Shown here: positions 7,963 through 16,840 of the stretch, piece after piece
Position numbering within the stretch: the first letter of the stretch is position 1
Layout of the letters: every line of letters begins with the position of its first letter
Source of the DNA: CAKZSB01 sp964646405
Lineage (GTDB): Bacteria > Pseudomonadota > Gammaproteobacteria > Granulosicoccales > Granulosicoccaceae
Length of the DNA: 39,278 bases
NCBI GenBank assembly: GCA_964646405.1
Contig: CAZYDV010000016.1
Span: 1 to 39,278, forward strand
Direction of reading: 5' to 3'
Made by a program: the position numbers and the translations under genes
Notes under the pieces: model-generated
Seen by the model: the letters and a program-made list of their open reading frames with translations, nothing else
What the model was told of the DNA's origin: nothing
Database searches by the model: none

Positions 7963-8955
7963 TTAGTCGATACCGCCGTTAGGTGTTAGCAGGATCTTGC
8001 CATCCCGCGATTCACGATGCGCGTGATCCAGTGCAGCGCCAATGGCATCCAGTTCATAGGTCGCCTCAATCGGTGTATGCAGGGTTCCATCAGCGATGCT
8101 GGCTGCCAGCTTGGCGTACATGCCGGTTAGCGTGTCGCGCGACATGCCCCCCATTAGTTTCGCAAGCCAGAACCCTTTTAGCGAGATATCGCGAAAGACC
8201 GTTTGATTCGGTGTGAGCTGGCAGGCATCGCCGGATAGAAATCCATAGTTCACCACCATGCCACCATCATCCAGACAATCGGCCAGTCGGGTGGTGGCAG
8301 TGCCTGCAATTGCATCGATGCCGAGCGGCGCCTTGCCCTGGCCAATGACATCGCGCGCGCGCTTGCCCAGATCATCACCGTCGACCAGCACCGCATCGGC
8401 ACCGGCAGCTTTGAGAGGATCGATCAGTGAATCACGACGCACCACATTGAGCGTTTTCCAGCCATTGGCGCGGGCCAGTTGAATCAGCGAGTGTCCGACA
8501 CCGGAGTTGGCCGCATTCTGTACCACCCAGTCGCCCGGTTGCAGCGATACGTAGTCCGTCAGCATCAGCCAGGCAGTGGCCGGGTTGACCTTCAGCATGG
8601 CCAACTGACCAGTACTGGCGCTGTCGGGCACCTTGATGACCTGTTCCTGCATCAGGTTGACACGCTGCACCCAATTCTGCCGCCCCAGGCTGATGACCTT
8701 GTCCCCTACAGAAACGCTCGTGACACCTTCACCGATCTGTTCGATAACACCAACCGCCTCAATACCCGGTTGATACGGAAGCTCGGGCTTACTGGCATAG
8801 CGCCCTTCGAATATGAGTAGCTCGGCCGGGTTGATTGGACCCGCCAAAATCTTGAGCGTCACTTCACCCGGGCCGGGAGGTGCGATGTCTGGCAGGTCGA
8901 TGCACTGACAAACCGCTGATGGAACACCGTAGCCCGTAAGCTGGACTGCTTTCAT
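7963..8955 (-). CDS. MDR-family oxidoreductase, trans-2-enoyl-CoA reductase-like
   Basis: A 330-residue NAD(P)H-dependent medium-chain dehydrogenase/reductase. It lacks the structural and catalytic zinc-ligand cysteines of alcohol dehydrogenases. The N-terminal GroES-like part reads GPINPAELLIFEGRY...LPYQPGIEAVG. The cofactor-binding segment is WVVQNAANSGVGHSLIQLAR followed by NVVRRDSL, close to mitochondrial enoyl-ACP/CoA reductase (MECR/Etr1), where Asn-Ser-Gly-Val-Gly and the Arg bind NADPH. The likely reaction is reduction of a 2-enoyl thioester; a quinone reductase is the alternative. It lies 155 bp downstream of the MBL hydrolase on the same strand and may be its own unit. Confidence 0.82.
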   Translation of the reverse strand: MKAVQLTGYGVPSAVCQCIDLPDIAPPGPGEVTLKILAGPINPAELLIFEGRYASKPELPYQPGIEAVGVIEQIGEGVTSVSVGDKVISLGRQNWVQRVNLMQEQVIKVPDSASTGQLAMLKVNPATAWLMLTDYVSLQPGDWVVQNAANSGVGHSLIQLARANGWKTLNVVRRDSLIDPLKAAGADAVLVDGDDLGKRARDVIGQGKAPLGIDAIAGTATTRLADCLDDGGMVVNYGFLSGDACQLTPNQTVFRDISLKGFWLAKLMGGMSRDTLTGMYAKLAASIADGTLHTPIEATYELDAIGAALDHAHRESRDGKILLTPNGGID

Positions 8956-9110
8956 TGATCAAACCTGTTTGCGAACCAGCCTGCAATTCTGCAGTAGCAG
9001 CGAACCCCGGCGCAATAAAAATCTGGAATAGAAAATGAGCCAGCAGCAACCAACGGAGCAAATAGTGGCAGCTGAACCCACGCTACGTTGGGAGTGGTCC
9101 TCCCGACTGG

Positions 9111-10094
9111 CTACTCCCACTCAAGCTCAACGAACGCCTTGTTAACCGTGCGGCGGTGGTGGACATCGAACAACTGCCACTTGTCCTTTTCATCTGCACC
9201 AACACTGTCCATCGCCTCCTGCATGGTACCTCCATCGGCGATAATAGCTCTAATCCCGTCGCGAACCGTGGCAAGATAGCGTGCAGTATGACCGATTCCG
9301 GCAGGCCAGAGTGCCACCGGTCCATGCCCCGGCACCACCAGCGTGGCAGAGGCATACTCAGCGCGCAGGGAATCAATCACATTCAGCCAGCCGTTTATCG
9401 TGCCCACACCGGTATCCAGCGGAGGTATGTGTTCGAGAAACATTAAATCCGCCAGCCACAACGTGCCAGTTTTACTGTCAAACACACTAAGATCGTTATT
9501 TGTGTGCGCGGGCGGATGCGCTCGCAACAGCAATTCCCGATCACCCAGATCAAGCTGCAGGCTTTCACCCGTGGCCACTGTCCGCCCGGGCAATACAATG
9601 TGTTCCAGGGTCAGTGTTTCACCACGGGCAGCCGATAGCTGCTCAAGATAGTACTCGGCCGATTGCTGCATCGTTGCCGGAAATTTCTCGTGGGCAATGA
9701 TTTCGATGTTTTCAATATCGCGAAACGCCAGACTACCCATTGAATGGTCGTAGTGGTGATGAGAGATGATCAGATAACAGACAGGTAAATCGGTTACATT
9801 TTCTATCGCACAGCCAAGTGCCTGCCCCTCTGCGGTAGTGGCACCACTATCGATCACGGCCACGCACTGGCTGCCAACTACAAACCCGATATTGGCGAGA
9901 TTGGCCGTCTCAAAAGTCGGCCCATGTGTCCCCTGGCGCAGATAAACCCCGTCGGCAATTCGGGTGACGTCCGCAGACGCTTGCTGGTCACAGTGCGTCT
10001 CTGCATGCGCCATACTGATAGACGCTATTAGTAAAAAAAACGTCAGCATCCACTGCGCCCGGGCAGATATGGCCGCCATCTGTTGTATTTGCAT
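9111..10094 (-). CDS. Quinoprotein relay system zinc metallohydrolase (SoxH-like MBL fold)
   Basis: A 327-residue exported metallo-beta-lactamase-fold hydrolase with a signal peptide ending near MAHAETHC (about residue 31). Metal ligands are visible: SHHHYDHSMG (His112, His114, Asp116, His117), His197 in AHTNNDL, Asp216 in WLADLMF and His257 in PGHG. It resembles the SoxH-related hydrolases that co-occur with PQQ dehydrogenases and SoxYZ-like carriers. By analogy to SoxB/SoxH it may hydrolyse an adduct from the carrier cysteine. The ATG has a good RBS (GGAGGA, 9 nt). It follows mxaL of copy A by 33 nt and so is probably the last gene of that operon, tying the maturation module to the relay. 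Confidence 0.83.
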   Translation of the reverse strand: MQIQQMAAISARAQWMLTFFLLIASISMAHAETHCDQQASADVTRIADGVYLRQGTHGPTFETANLANIGFVVGSQCVAVIDSGATTAEGQALGCAIENVTDLPVCYLIISHHHYDHSMGSLAFRDIENIEIIAHEKFPATMQQSAEYYLEQLSAARGETLTLEHIVLPGRTVATGESLQLDLGDRELLLRAHPPAHTNNDLSVFDSKTGTLWLADLMFLEHIPPLDTGVGTINGWLNVIDSLRAEYASATLVVPGHGPVALWPAGIGHTARYLATVRDGIRAIIADGGTMQEAMDSVGADEKDKWQLFDVHHRRTVNKAFVELEWE

Positions 10095-10127
10095 CGATTC
10101 GATTCCTCCAGATTTTTCGCACAGGCC

Positions 10128-11102
10128 TCAGGTTTTCTCACCGCGCTGCGGCCAGAGAAAATGCAACACGATAAATAACAGTGCTAGTGCTGCCAGATAA
10201 CGGGATATATCGAGCTGACCGGTCTTACTGCTCGCGAAACTATCTGACAGCAATACGGTTTCCAGTTGTGCCGTACTGCGGTGATAGTCAAGAGCCAGCC
10301 CCCTGGCAAGGCTTTGCAGGTATCCCTGCTTGAGCGAGCTCAGGTGTTCCTGACCCGCGGCAATTCTGGCTTCTATGTCTGTATCTTCAACACCGGACAT
10401 CGTCTCGTGGCCACCCACCGGCCTGCCCGCGGTGTAGCTGTCGATCTGTTGCACTTCACTGGCGCGCCAATAGCCCAGGAACTTACCATTGGGATCAAAC
10501 TTGGGTATACGCAATGCTGCATCGCCCCCGACGCCGATAATCGCGCCTCGGGTATCGCCAGGGGTTCCTTTGTATTTGGGCGGAAACTGCGCACTCACCG
10601 GCGGCGCCTCGTGTCCATCAGTTAGAAAGATCAAACGGGTGTCCTGGCCGATTTCCGTCGCCACCAAAAGACCGGAGTGAATCCCCTTGGCAACTTCACT
10701 TCGCGCCGCCCATGCCATTCGCCAGTCGATACTCTTTATCACCTGATTGATTTCATCATAGTGTTCGCACACATCAACCGGGGTAAACAGTACAAAGCTG
10801 CGATGCCCGGTGAAAATTCCAACACCGATATCCGAACCACAGGGCAAACGTTGCAACAAGGCCGACATTTTCAATTTGCTGGCAGCCAGGCGTGTCTCAA
10901 TTCGTTGACCCACCCGAACATCGGGTACGTTCATGCTTTGCGTTATGTCAAAAACAACGAGTGCACGCAGCACCTGATACGGTCTTTCAATACTTACCCC
11001 GCGCGCGCACAGAAACAACAAAACTATCGCGAGCACCAACAGCAGAACAGGCGCCGTCAACTGTCGACGAACAGCGCTAGGAAACGACACTGTCACCCCC
11101 AA
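10128..11102 (-). CDS. mxaL: MxaL-like von Willebrand A membrane protein (copy A)
   Basis: A 324-residue protein with an N-terminal membrane helix (about 16-34), a periplasmic vWA domain and a C-terminal helix (about 300-318). The MIDAS motif is DITQS (52-56; Thr in place of the first Ser). LPCGSDIGVGIFTG, VDVCEHYDEI, FLTDGHEAPP and RIPKFDPNGKFLGYW are all mirrored in copy B. MxaL belongs to the methanol dehydrogenase accessory set implicated in metal insertion or assembly. The frame opens with TTG at 11102. GTG at 11090, with GGGGG five nt before it, is a better-placed alternative start. It follows mxaC by about 20 nt and precedes the MBL hydrolase. Confidence 0.82.
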   Translation of the reverse strand: MGVTVSFPSAVRRQLTAPVLLLVLAIVLLFLCARGVSIERPYQVLRALVVFDITQSMNVPDVRVGQRIETRLAASKLKMSALLQRLPCGSDIGVGIFTGHRSFVLFTPVDVCEHYDEINQVIKSIDWRMAWAARSEVAKGIHSGLLVATEIGQDTRLIFLTDGHEAPPVSAQFPPKYKGTPGDTRGAIIGVGGDAALRIPKFDPNGKFLGYWRASEVQQIDSYTAGRPVGGHETMSGVEDTDIEARIAAGQEHLSSLKQGYLQSLARGLALDYHRSTAQLETVLLSDSFASSKTGQLDISRYLAALALLFIVLHFLWPQRGEKT

Positions 11103-11123
11103 TCCGAAAGCCGGGCATTCTCA

Positions 11124-12110
11124 CTACCATTGGCGCACCTCGGTGGCGCGCAAAAAAAGTAAAGGCAACAGGCAACACGCGGCGATCAGAAAACAGATAG
11201 TCTGCAACGACAACCGTGGTATCTGCTCGGCATAATGCAGTGGCAAATTCTGCAGACGATTGACATCATTCACCGCGCGCTTCAAATCACTTGAGGATTC
11301 TGCGGTATAGGCGCGATAAGGTGCACCGGTGGCGGCGAAGAAGTCATGCAGGCTGCGCTCGGGAGAATAGTCTTCATCCTCGCCAAACAGGGTTGGTCCG
11401 TTGCGCGAGCGAATGTATATCCAATACAGCGATGCACGACTGACCTCCAAAAGTTCAGTCAGATCACGGCGGGTGACGCCATCGATATGCGCCGCACCGT
11501 CGGAGACCAGCAAGACAATCCGCGACCCGGTGTAAGGCTCGTTGGTAAAATACTCAAGCGCGCGTTCAAGCCCTGCGGCCATATTAGTCTGCGACAGACC
11601 GCGACCAAAATCACCGGAGCTGATTGCCCCCTGAACAATTGCCTGTTTACCCGTGAGCGGCAGAACCGGTATCGGGAAGGTACTGAATGCCACCATCGCA
11701 AACATATCGTTGCTACGGTTGCTGACGAATTCGCTCAGCACGCGCCGGGCAATCCGCCCTTTGGATTCAAATCCGGCGACCGCCGCCCCAACCATGGCAT
11801 TGCGCTCAGTGGCAAACGGCTGATCCATGCTGCGCGATCGATCGATCAGTAAAACAACATGCGCACCGGTGCCAACGCGATCGACCTGGTGCGCCGGTTT
11901 ATGCAGACCGGCAATACCCAGTGACATGGCAACGATCGCAAGGCTAGCAAGCGTGTTCGACAACATCAAAAGCCGCGTGGCCAGTTTATCCGTTGGCACA
12001 TGGGACACCGAGCCACTGGCATGATCAATCGAGCGCGAGCGCAACCACGGCAAAATCGCTAAGCCCGCTAACAGCAACAGCCATGGATTGTCACAGGCGG
12101 GCCAGTTCAT
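11124..12110 (-). CDS. mxaC: MxaC-like von Willebrand A membrane protein (copy A)
   Basis: A 328-residue BatA-like protein. It has two N-terminal membrane helices (about 9-23 and 48-68), a vWA domain with a complete MIDAS (DRSRS, 90-94; later TNMAAGLE and LLVSDG), and a C-terminal helix (about 302-321). The DxSxS aspartate falls at residue 90, exactly as in copy B once its start is corrected. It is part of the MoxR/vWA machine thought to mature periplasmic methanol dehydrogenase. Its start codon shares one base with the stop of the preceding mxaK-like gene (TGATG). Here mxaK precedes mxaC, the reverse of copy B. Confidence 0.83.
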   Translation of the reverse strand: MNWPACDNPWLLLLAGLAILPWLRSRSIDHASGSVSHVPTDKLATRLLMLSNTLASLAIVAMSLGIAGLHKPAHQVDRVGTGAHVVLLIDRSRSMDQPFATERNAMVGAAVAGFESKGRIARRVLSEFVSNRSNDMFAMVAFSTFPIPVLPLTGKQAIVQGAISSGDFGRGLSQTNMAAGLERALEYFTNEPYTGSRIVLLVSDGAAHIDGVTRRDLTELLEVSRASLYWIYIRSRNGPTLFGEDEDYSPERSLHDFFAATGAPYRAYTAESSSDLKRAVNDVNRLQNLPLHYAEQIPRLSLQTICFLIAACCLLPLLFLRATEVRQW

Positions 12111-12655
12111 CAGGGGAGTCGATCGTGGCCCATGGTTTGTACCGTCGCCTGCGGACTGCGCTCCGGCATGACGTCTTCATCATCATCGACCAGCAGTCTG
12201 GCGTCAGGCAACATTCTCAACACCCGCGCAAGGTTAACCCGTGCCTGCCAGTTGTCCGGATCGTCGCGCAGTATTTTGCGGTAGTTCTCTTTGGCCAGCT
12301 CCAGCAGCGGAATGCGCTGTTCGGCATCGCCCTTTTTTTCGAAATCCACCGCCTGGCGGATATAGGTTTGCGATAACTCGAACAACACCGGTACGCGAAG
12401 CCGCGGCGACTGCTCGATATCAATCGAGGCAAAAACCTGTTGCGCCTGTGCATAATCACCTTCCTGCCGGAGTTGCCGCGCATTTGCAAAAACACCGTAT
12501 TCAGATGTGTGACCTGACGCGGCTCGATAATCCTCCGCTCGCATTGAATGGTTGTAACGCCAGTCCTGATAAAGCGCCATGAGCTGACAACCACAGGCGA
12601 TGAGCAGGATGAGACCGGCTACTGTCATTACGTTCTTTTGCGTGTTGCTGATCAT
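12110..12655 (-). CDS. mxaK: MxaK-like TPR protein (copy A)
   Basis: A 181-residue protein with one N-terminal membrane helix (about 11-28) and a periplasmic helical region with TPR-like repeats (ARQLRQEGDYAQAQQVFASI, then ELAKENYRKILRDDPDNWQA and RVNLARVL). MxaK is a poorly understood accessory factor of methanol dehydrogenase clusters. The assignment rests on its place in the cluster, its length (184 in copy B) and the shared pattern ENYRKIL..DPDNWQARVNL versus QRYRDLL..NPTDWDARYNL. The ATG overlaps the mxaA stop by 4 nt, indicating coupling. Confidence 0.72.
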   Translation of the reverse strand: MISNTQKNVMTVAGLILLIACGCQLMALYQDWRYNHSMRAEDYRAASGHTSEYGVFANARQLRQEGDYAQAQQVFASIDIEQSPRLRVPVLFELSQTYIRQAVDFEKKGDAEQRIPLLELAKENYRKILRDDPDNWQARVNLARVLRMLPDARLLVDDDEDVMPERSPQATVQTMGHDRLP

Positions 12656-13581
12656 TCGCAGCGTTTGAGCCTGGCGGCGAGCTGTTTCAACCCGGCGAGA
12701 TCAAACCCCGAATCCTCGGTCGTGTCCTGCTGTTCGGGCAAATGATAAAAATAGCGATCTGACCAGGTAAAAAAATGTTCAATGTGTGGCCGGTGGCGAG
12801 CCAGTGACGGGCGAGCACTCAGCAACTGATCCAGATCAGCGCTGAGCACGGTTTGATCGAGTGTGTCATTGAATGCCTTGTGCATGGCTTGCGACGCCGT
12901 CGTGAGATCGGAAGCATTACCCGTCGACAGACGTGCGATGGTCTTGTGCGCCACATGAAAAGGTTTACGCGCGCGTGCCCGAAGCGGTGCCAGCAAATAC
13001 TGTTGAAACGCCGGTATAAAAAACACAACCGCCAGCAACGCCAACGCTGCGGCCTTCAATACCCGCGGGAAAAGGGCAATGGCGGGCTCCGGCGCAAGCG
13101 GCAAAAGTTCAGGCATTTCGCCTGCATCGCGGTTGCCGCTGAGCAAATAAGGGGAGACCGTCAAACCCCACGGCCTCAGCACCACGGGATAGACATCATC
13201 CCTGCTGGCAAAACTGACAATCGCAGCGGGAATCATGGTGCCAACCAGATTGTTGTGGTAATTGATGACCTGATAGTGAAAACTGATCTGGTAATTCACC
13301 GCGCCCCAATGTCGCGTACGGTTGACCCTGATTTCATTCAGTGCCACGTAGTCAGACACCCTGCCCTTTTTAGGCAAACTGTCTTCAACCAGTGCATAGG
13401 GCTTGCGAATCCTGATATCCAGATAATGGGTAATCTGGTCGCCAAGCATATATCCCGTATCTCTGGGACGATCGATCTGCTGGTGAATGACCGGACCATC
13501 GGCAGCGATTACCACTGAATGAATCATTGTGAACACCAGCAGCAGGGCAATGTACCAACAACGTGGCGTCACCTGACCCAT
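12652..13581 (-). CDS. mxaA: MxaA-like methanol dehydrogenase accessory protein (copy A)
   Basis: A 309-residue protein with a signal peptide (WYIALLLVFTMIHSVVIAADG), a periplasmic beta-rich domain (about 30-170), a membrane helix (VLKAAALALLAVVFFIPAF) and a cytoplasmic helical tail with FHVAHKTIARL and HKAFNDTL. MxaA is linked to metal loading of methanol dehydrogenase. The tail matches copy B (FAKAQKAIKRL; HHAFNDTAG). I place the start at ATG 13581, one base after the mxaS stop, which gives a proper signal peptide. A longer form from ATG 13614 would overlap mxaS by 32 nt. Its stop overlaps the mxaK start. Confidence 0.78.
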   Translation of the reverse strand: MGQVTPRCWYIALLLVFTMIHSVVIAADGPVIHQQIDRPRDTGYMLGDQITHYLDIRIRKPYALVEDSLPKKGRVSDYVALNEIRVNRTRHWGAVNYQISFHYQVINYHNNLVGTMIPAAIVSFASRDDVYPVVLRPWGLTVSPYLLSGNRDAGEMPELLPLAPEPAIALFPRVLKAAALALLAVVFFIPAFQQYLLAPLRARARKPFHVAHKTIARLSTGNASDLTTASQAMHKAFNDTLDQTVLSADLDQLLSARPSLARHRPHIEHFFTWSDRYFYHLPEQQDTTEDSGFDLAGLKQLAARLKRCE

Positions 13582-13582
13582 G

Positions 13583-14452
13583 TTAGTGATAAACAAAGTG
13601 CCGGCTGATGTCATCGGCGACTATCCGGTCGGTGGCGGTTAACAGCGCATGGCCGCGTGTGTCACATATTTCATGCAACTGCGCAGACTTGCGTTTATAG
13701 GCATCGCGAAAACGCGCGCGCATCGACGGCCGCATAAAGCAGGTTTGTACCGCGCCGGTTTCAACATCGGCAAGCGTAAACAGACCAAACGCGGGCACTT
13801 GCGAAATTTCGGTACTGTCCTGCAGCAGCACTGGCACAACCGCATGGCGTGCCAGCGCATCGAGCGTGTGCGAGAGTAATTGTGGTTCGAGGAAAAAATC
13901 CGACACCAGAAAGACCAGCTTGCGACGCGCGGTTAGCAGGCTGGCGGCATTGGCCAGACCATCGGCACTTTGTGAACGGGCATCAAACGCATGTAGTTTG
14001 TTTGCGATAGCCAGTCCGCCATCAGCACGCCGGCCGGGTGGACTGACAAATTCATCGAGTATCCGTGCGGCGCAACCATAGAACGCGAACGAGTCACCAT
14101 TGCGAAAAACCGAGCGCGCCAGAAGCTCTGTAAAATCTGCCAGCATATCGAGTTTGCGTACACCGCGGCGCACTGCCATCGACGCAGACAGGTCGGCCAG
14201 AATAACCACTTCGACCGAACTCGTTTGACGATATCGACGCGCGAGCAATCGATCCAGCGGATCACGCGCACTGGCCATCAGGTCGAAACGACGTGGATCG
14301 ACACCCTCGCCCAATGGAATATGCGAATCAAACTCGAAGCCGTCGCCTTGCGCTGCTGAGCGGTGTTGTCCAGGGTGACCGGTGCTGGGATGCCAGGCCA
14401 GCCGATAGTGGATCTCGTCCGTATCGGCAAAGCGCTTGCCATCCGGATTCAT
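13583..14452 (-). CDS. mxaS: MxaS-like DUF58 protein (copy A)
   Basis: A 289-residue soluble DUF58/vWA-like protein of MoxR operons. The DUF58-type segment GVDPRRFDLMASARDPLDRLLARRY (50-74) precedes a vWA core with an intact DLSAS (87-91), and LVFLVSDFFLEP follows. Such proteins act with a MoxR ATPase, probably as the cytosolic link to the membrane vWA proteins. Its ATG overlaps the moxR stop by 4 nt. Its copy B partner has a damaged MIDAS motif (DVSHN), whereas this one is complete, so this copy is the better candidate for metal-dependent binding. Confidence 0.82.
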   Translation of the reverse strand: MNPDGKRFADTDEIHYRLAWHPSTGHPGQHRSAAQGDGFEFDSHIPLGEGVDPRRFDLMASARDPLDRLLARRYRQTSSVEVVILADLSASMAVRRGVRKLDMLADFTELLARSVFRNGDSFAFYGCAARILDEFVSPPGRRADGGLAIANKLHAFDARSQSADGLANAASLLTARRKLVFLVSDFFLEPQLLSHTLDALARHAVVPVLLQDSTEISQVPAFGLFTLADVETGAVQTCFMRPSMRARFRDAYKRKSAQLHEICDTRGHALLTATDRIVADDISRHFVYH

Positions 14453-15483
14453 GGCGCAGATACCCTGTTCAGAATCTGCTGAATTAACTGCGGCACCAAT
14501 AGTGCGCGGCGCAATTCATACACCGGCGTTAGAAAAATTCTGTGCGCCACGCAAGGCATGAATACACTGCGCAGGTCTTCGGGCAGCAGCGCGTACCGGC
14601 CGCTCATCCACGCCTGAACACGCGCGGCGCGCATCAACATGCTCATGCCACGCGGACTCATACCCGCCTGTACCAGTTTGTCAGCGTCGATGCCATCGAT
14701 CGTGACGCCATATCGATGCGGTGCGCGCGTGGCCTCGGCCAGACTCAGCGCATAGTCCTGCATCGTCGAGCTGGCCTGCACCGATGATTGAATCTTTGCC
14801 GCGATGTCATTGAGTTCCTGAAAGGCGATGATGCCCTCGGGGATGGAATGGATCAGTGCATCGACATCGTGATAGCGAGTATTGAACATCAACTCGCGCT
14901 GGTGTTCGCGATCGGTCGGCATGTCGATATTAAATTCCATCAGGAAGCGGTCGCGGGCGGCAGCGGGAATTTCGTAAGTCTCATCGCGCTCCACCCGATT
15001 GCGATCAGCCATGACCTGCAAATGGGGAAAGTGATACTCGGTGTTGAATGCCCCAACGGTTTTTTCGGCCATCACACGCAACATTAGCGAGTGCACCTGG
15101 GGCCTGGCGCGATTTATTTCGTTAAAGAAGAACATCGACAGCTGCTCGCCATTTTTCAGTAACGGCCCCGGATCTACCTGCGGCTTGCCATCGCGGTTGA
15201 TGTAAGTGTGGTAGATCAAATCGCTGGGCATCAGATCGACAGTGCCCTCTATACGCTCGACTGTGCCCCCAATAGTGCGACCAAACGCGCGCAGCAACGT
15301 TGTTTTGCCAACCCCGACATCACCTTCAAGCAGCAAGTGCCCACGCGCAAATGCGGCAACGGTCAGCCAGTGCACAGCCGCTTGCTGCCCCAGTACAATG
15401 CCGTTGATTTGATCCTCTATGTTCGCTGCGCGCGCGCACCAATCCGTAAGTACGCTATCATTGTCCACCATGCGTTGCTTCAT
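14449..15483 (-). CDS. moxR: MoxR-family AAA+ ATPase (copy A)
   Basis: A 344-residue AAA+ ATPase, first gene of the copy A maturation operon. Walker A is GDVGVGKT (54-61). The Walker B region reads MFFFNEINRARPQVHSLMLR, with Asn121-Glu122 where most MoxR proteins have Asp-Glu. A sensor/arginine segment AAARDRFLMEFNIDMP follows. MoxR ATPases work with vWA proteins as chaperones inserting cofactors or metals. I use ATG 15483, which gives a length equal to copy B (345). A longer frame to 15633 adds 50 residues with no family match, and ATG 15471 is also possible. It is divergent from an alpha/beta hydrolase gene with 94 bp between. Confidence 0.88.
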   Translation of the reverse strand: MKQRMVDNDSVLTDWCARAANIEDQINGIVLGQQAAVHWLTVAAFARGHLLLEGDVGVGKTTLLRAFGRTIGGTVERIEGTVDLMPSDLIYHTYINRDGKPQVDPGPLLKNGEQLSMFFFNEINRARPQVHSLMLRVMAEKTVGAFNTEYHFPHLQVMADRNRVERDETYEIPAAARDRFLMEFNIDMPTDREHQRELMFNTRYHDVDALIHSIPEGIIAFQELNDIAAKIQSSVQASSTMQDYALSLAEATRAPHRYGVTIDGIDADKLVQAGMSPRGMSMLMRAARVQAWMSGRYALLPEDLRSVFMPCVAHRIFLTPVYELRRALLVPQLIQQILNRVSAP

Positions 15484-15577
15484 TCCTCTCGTTGGGCGGT
15501 AATCGTATAGCGCGTCGGGACAAGCACTCGACGAAACCCAGTCTACCAGCAATGCACTTACTGACACAGGCGTCACT

Positions 15578-16501
15578 ATGTTTCGAGGATATCTGGCCCT
15601 GCTCTGCTTCATCATGCTGCATATGCCAAACACAATATACGCTCAGCAAGTTCCCGACGACGCCATGCCCGGCATGCTCGTCCACTCGGGCGTACGCCAC
15701 CACCACATACACTGCAGCGGACCGGCAAACGTGTCGACGCCAACCGTTGTGCTCGAGGCGGGACTGGGCAGCACTATGCTCGACTGGCAAAACGTGCAAG
15801 CCGATCTATCATCGTCTTTCAGGGTCTGTTCCTATGATCGCGGAGGTTACGGCTGGAGTGCGCGCGCGCAAACAGTGCGGCTGGTACACGTGATCGCCGA
15901 CGAACTGCATCAATTGCTGCTGATGGCAGGCGAAAAACCACCTTATCTGATCGTCGGCCACTCGTTTGGTGGACTGCTGGCGATGAATTTTGCCCATCGG
16001 TATCCGGAGAAAACCGCCGGGCTGGTTCTGGTCGATTCCACTCACCCGCTGCAGTTCCAGACCTTTGATCAGGCCGGTATTCCGACGCCTCAGGCACCCA
16101 GTGGTGGCACCTTCTTTATCCGCAACTTCGCCAATGTGCCGGCAGCACTTCCGCAGGCGATAAAGCCGCTGGCGCAACGACTGGCCGCGCAGCGAAAGTC
16201 AGTGGAAGTGCTCTACGGGGAACTGCGACATCTGCGTCGCAATGCGGATCTGGTCGCCAATGCGTTTCCGGTCACTAATCAGTTGCCCGTCGCAGTATTG
16301 AGCAGATCCGGCGATGTCGCAGCCGATGCACCGGCACCACGCCAGTTGCGCGAGAAAGTCTGGCGCGATCTTCAAAATGACCTTGCTGCACGCTTTGAAA
16401 CACCGCTGCTGACGGCCAATACGACCGATCACTACGTTCATCTAAGCGATCCGACGCTCACCAATCAGGCGATCAGAAACCTGATTGCCCGGATGCCGTG
16501 A
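15578..16501 (+). CDS. Exported alpha/beta hydrolase
   Basis: A 307-residue alpha/beta hydrolase with a signal peptide (LALLCFIMLHMPNTIYAQQ, cleaved near residue 22). The oxyanion-region motif VVLEAGLGST (58-66), SYDRGGYGWS (85-94), the nucleophile elbow GHSFGG (Ser129) and a distal His in TTDHYVHLSDP complete a typical esterase/lipase-like set. The substrate is unknown. It sits alone between the two divergent/convergent operons and may be transcribed from the gap shared with moxR copy A. A role in releasing alcohols such as methanol from esters would suit the neighbourhood but is speculation. Confidence 0.82.
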   Translation: MFRGYLALLCFIMLHMPNTIYAQQVPDDAMPGMLVHSGVRHHHIHCSGPANVSTPTVVLEAGLGSTMLDWQNVQADLSSSFRVCSYDRGGYGWSARAQTVRLVHVIADELHQLLLMAGEKPPYLIVGHSFGGLLAMNFAHRYPEKTAGLVLVDSTHPLQFQTFDQAGIPTPQAPSGGTFFIRNFANVPAALPQAIKPLAQRLAAQRKSVEVLYGELRHLRRNADLVANAFPVTNQLPVAVLSRSGDVAADAPAPRQLREKVWRDLQNDLAARFETPLLTANTTDHYVHLSDPTLTNQAIRNLIARMP

Positions 16502-16840
16502 TCGAACGCATTGAGGGTTGATTGCCGAGTCAATCTAAATACCAGATACTACAACGCACACTCATCGTGCAGTGGTCACAATCTGGTGAGCTATTTTGCA
16601 ATCGTTTGAAAAGCGGAGCAAAATACGGGGTGCGCGACGAGTCAAACTACCATCGAACGCAACTCTTTTGTGGTGAGCGGCTGGCAAACGATCAAGCCCA
16701 GAGCAGCGGCCCGCGGCGTCAAGCCGATGCTTAAAGGCGCGTGCCAGCGATGGTGAATTTGTTGCTAACGATTTAAACCCCCTTGCCAATACCCCTAGCC
16801 GGGCATAGCAGGCAGCCTTCAAATCATACAGGAGGATTAC
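16502..16840. other. 339-bp intergenic region before the first SoxYZ-like gene
   Basis: No gene is supported here; a 70-codon frame (16522-16734) looks random. The region should contain the promoter of the SoxYZ-like gene, and AGGAGG at 16830-16835 is its strong ribosome binding site. No convincing operator was found. Confidence 0.55.

Noticed and set aside
16522..16734. 70-codon plus-strand frame before the first SoxYZ-like gene
   Set aside because: Its composition looks random and it has no RBS or motif.
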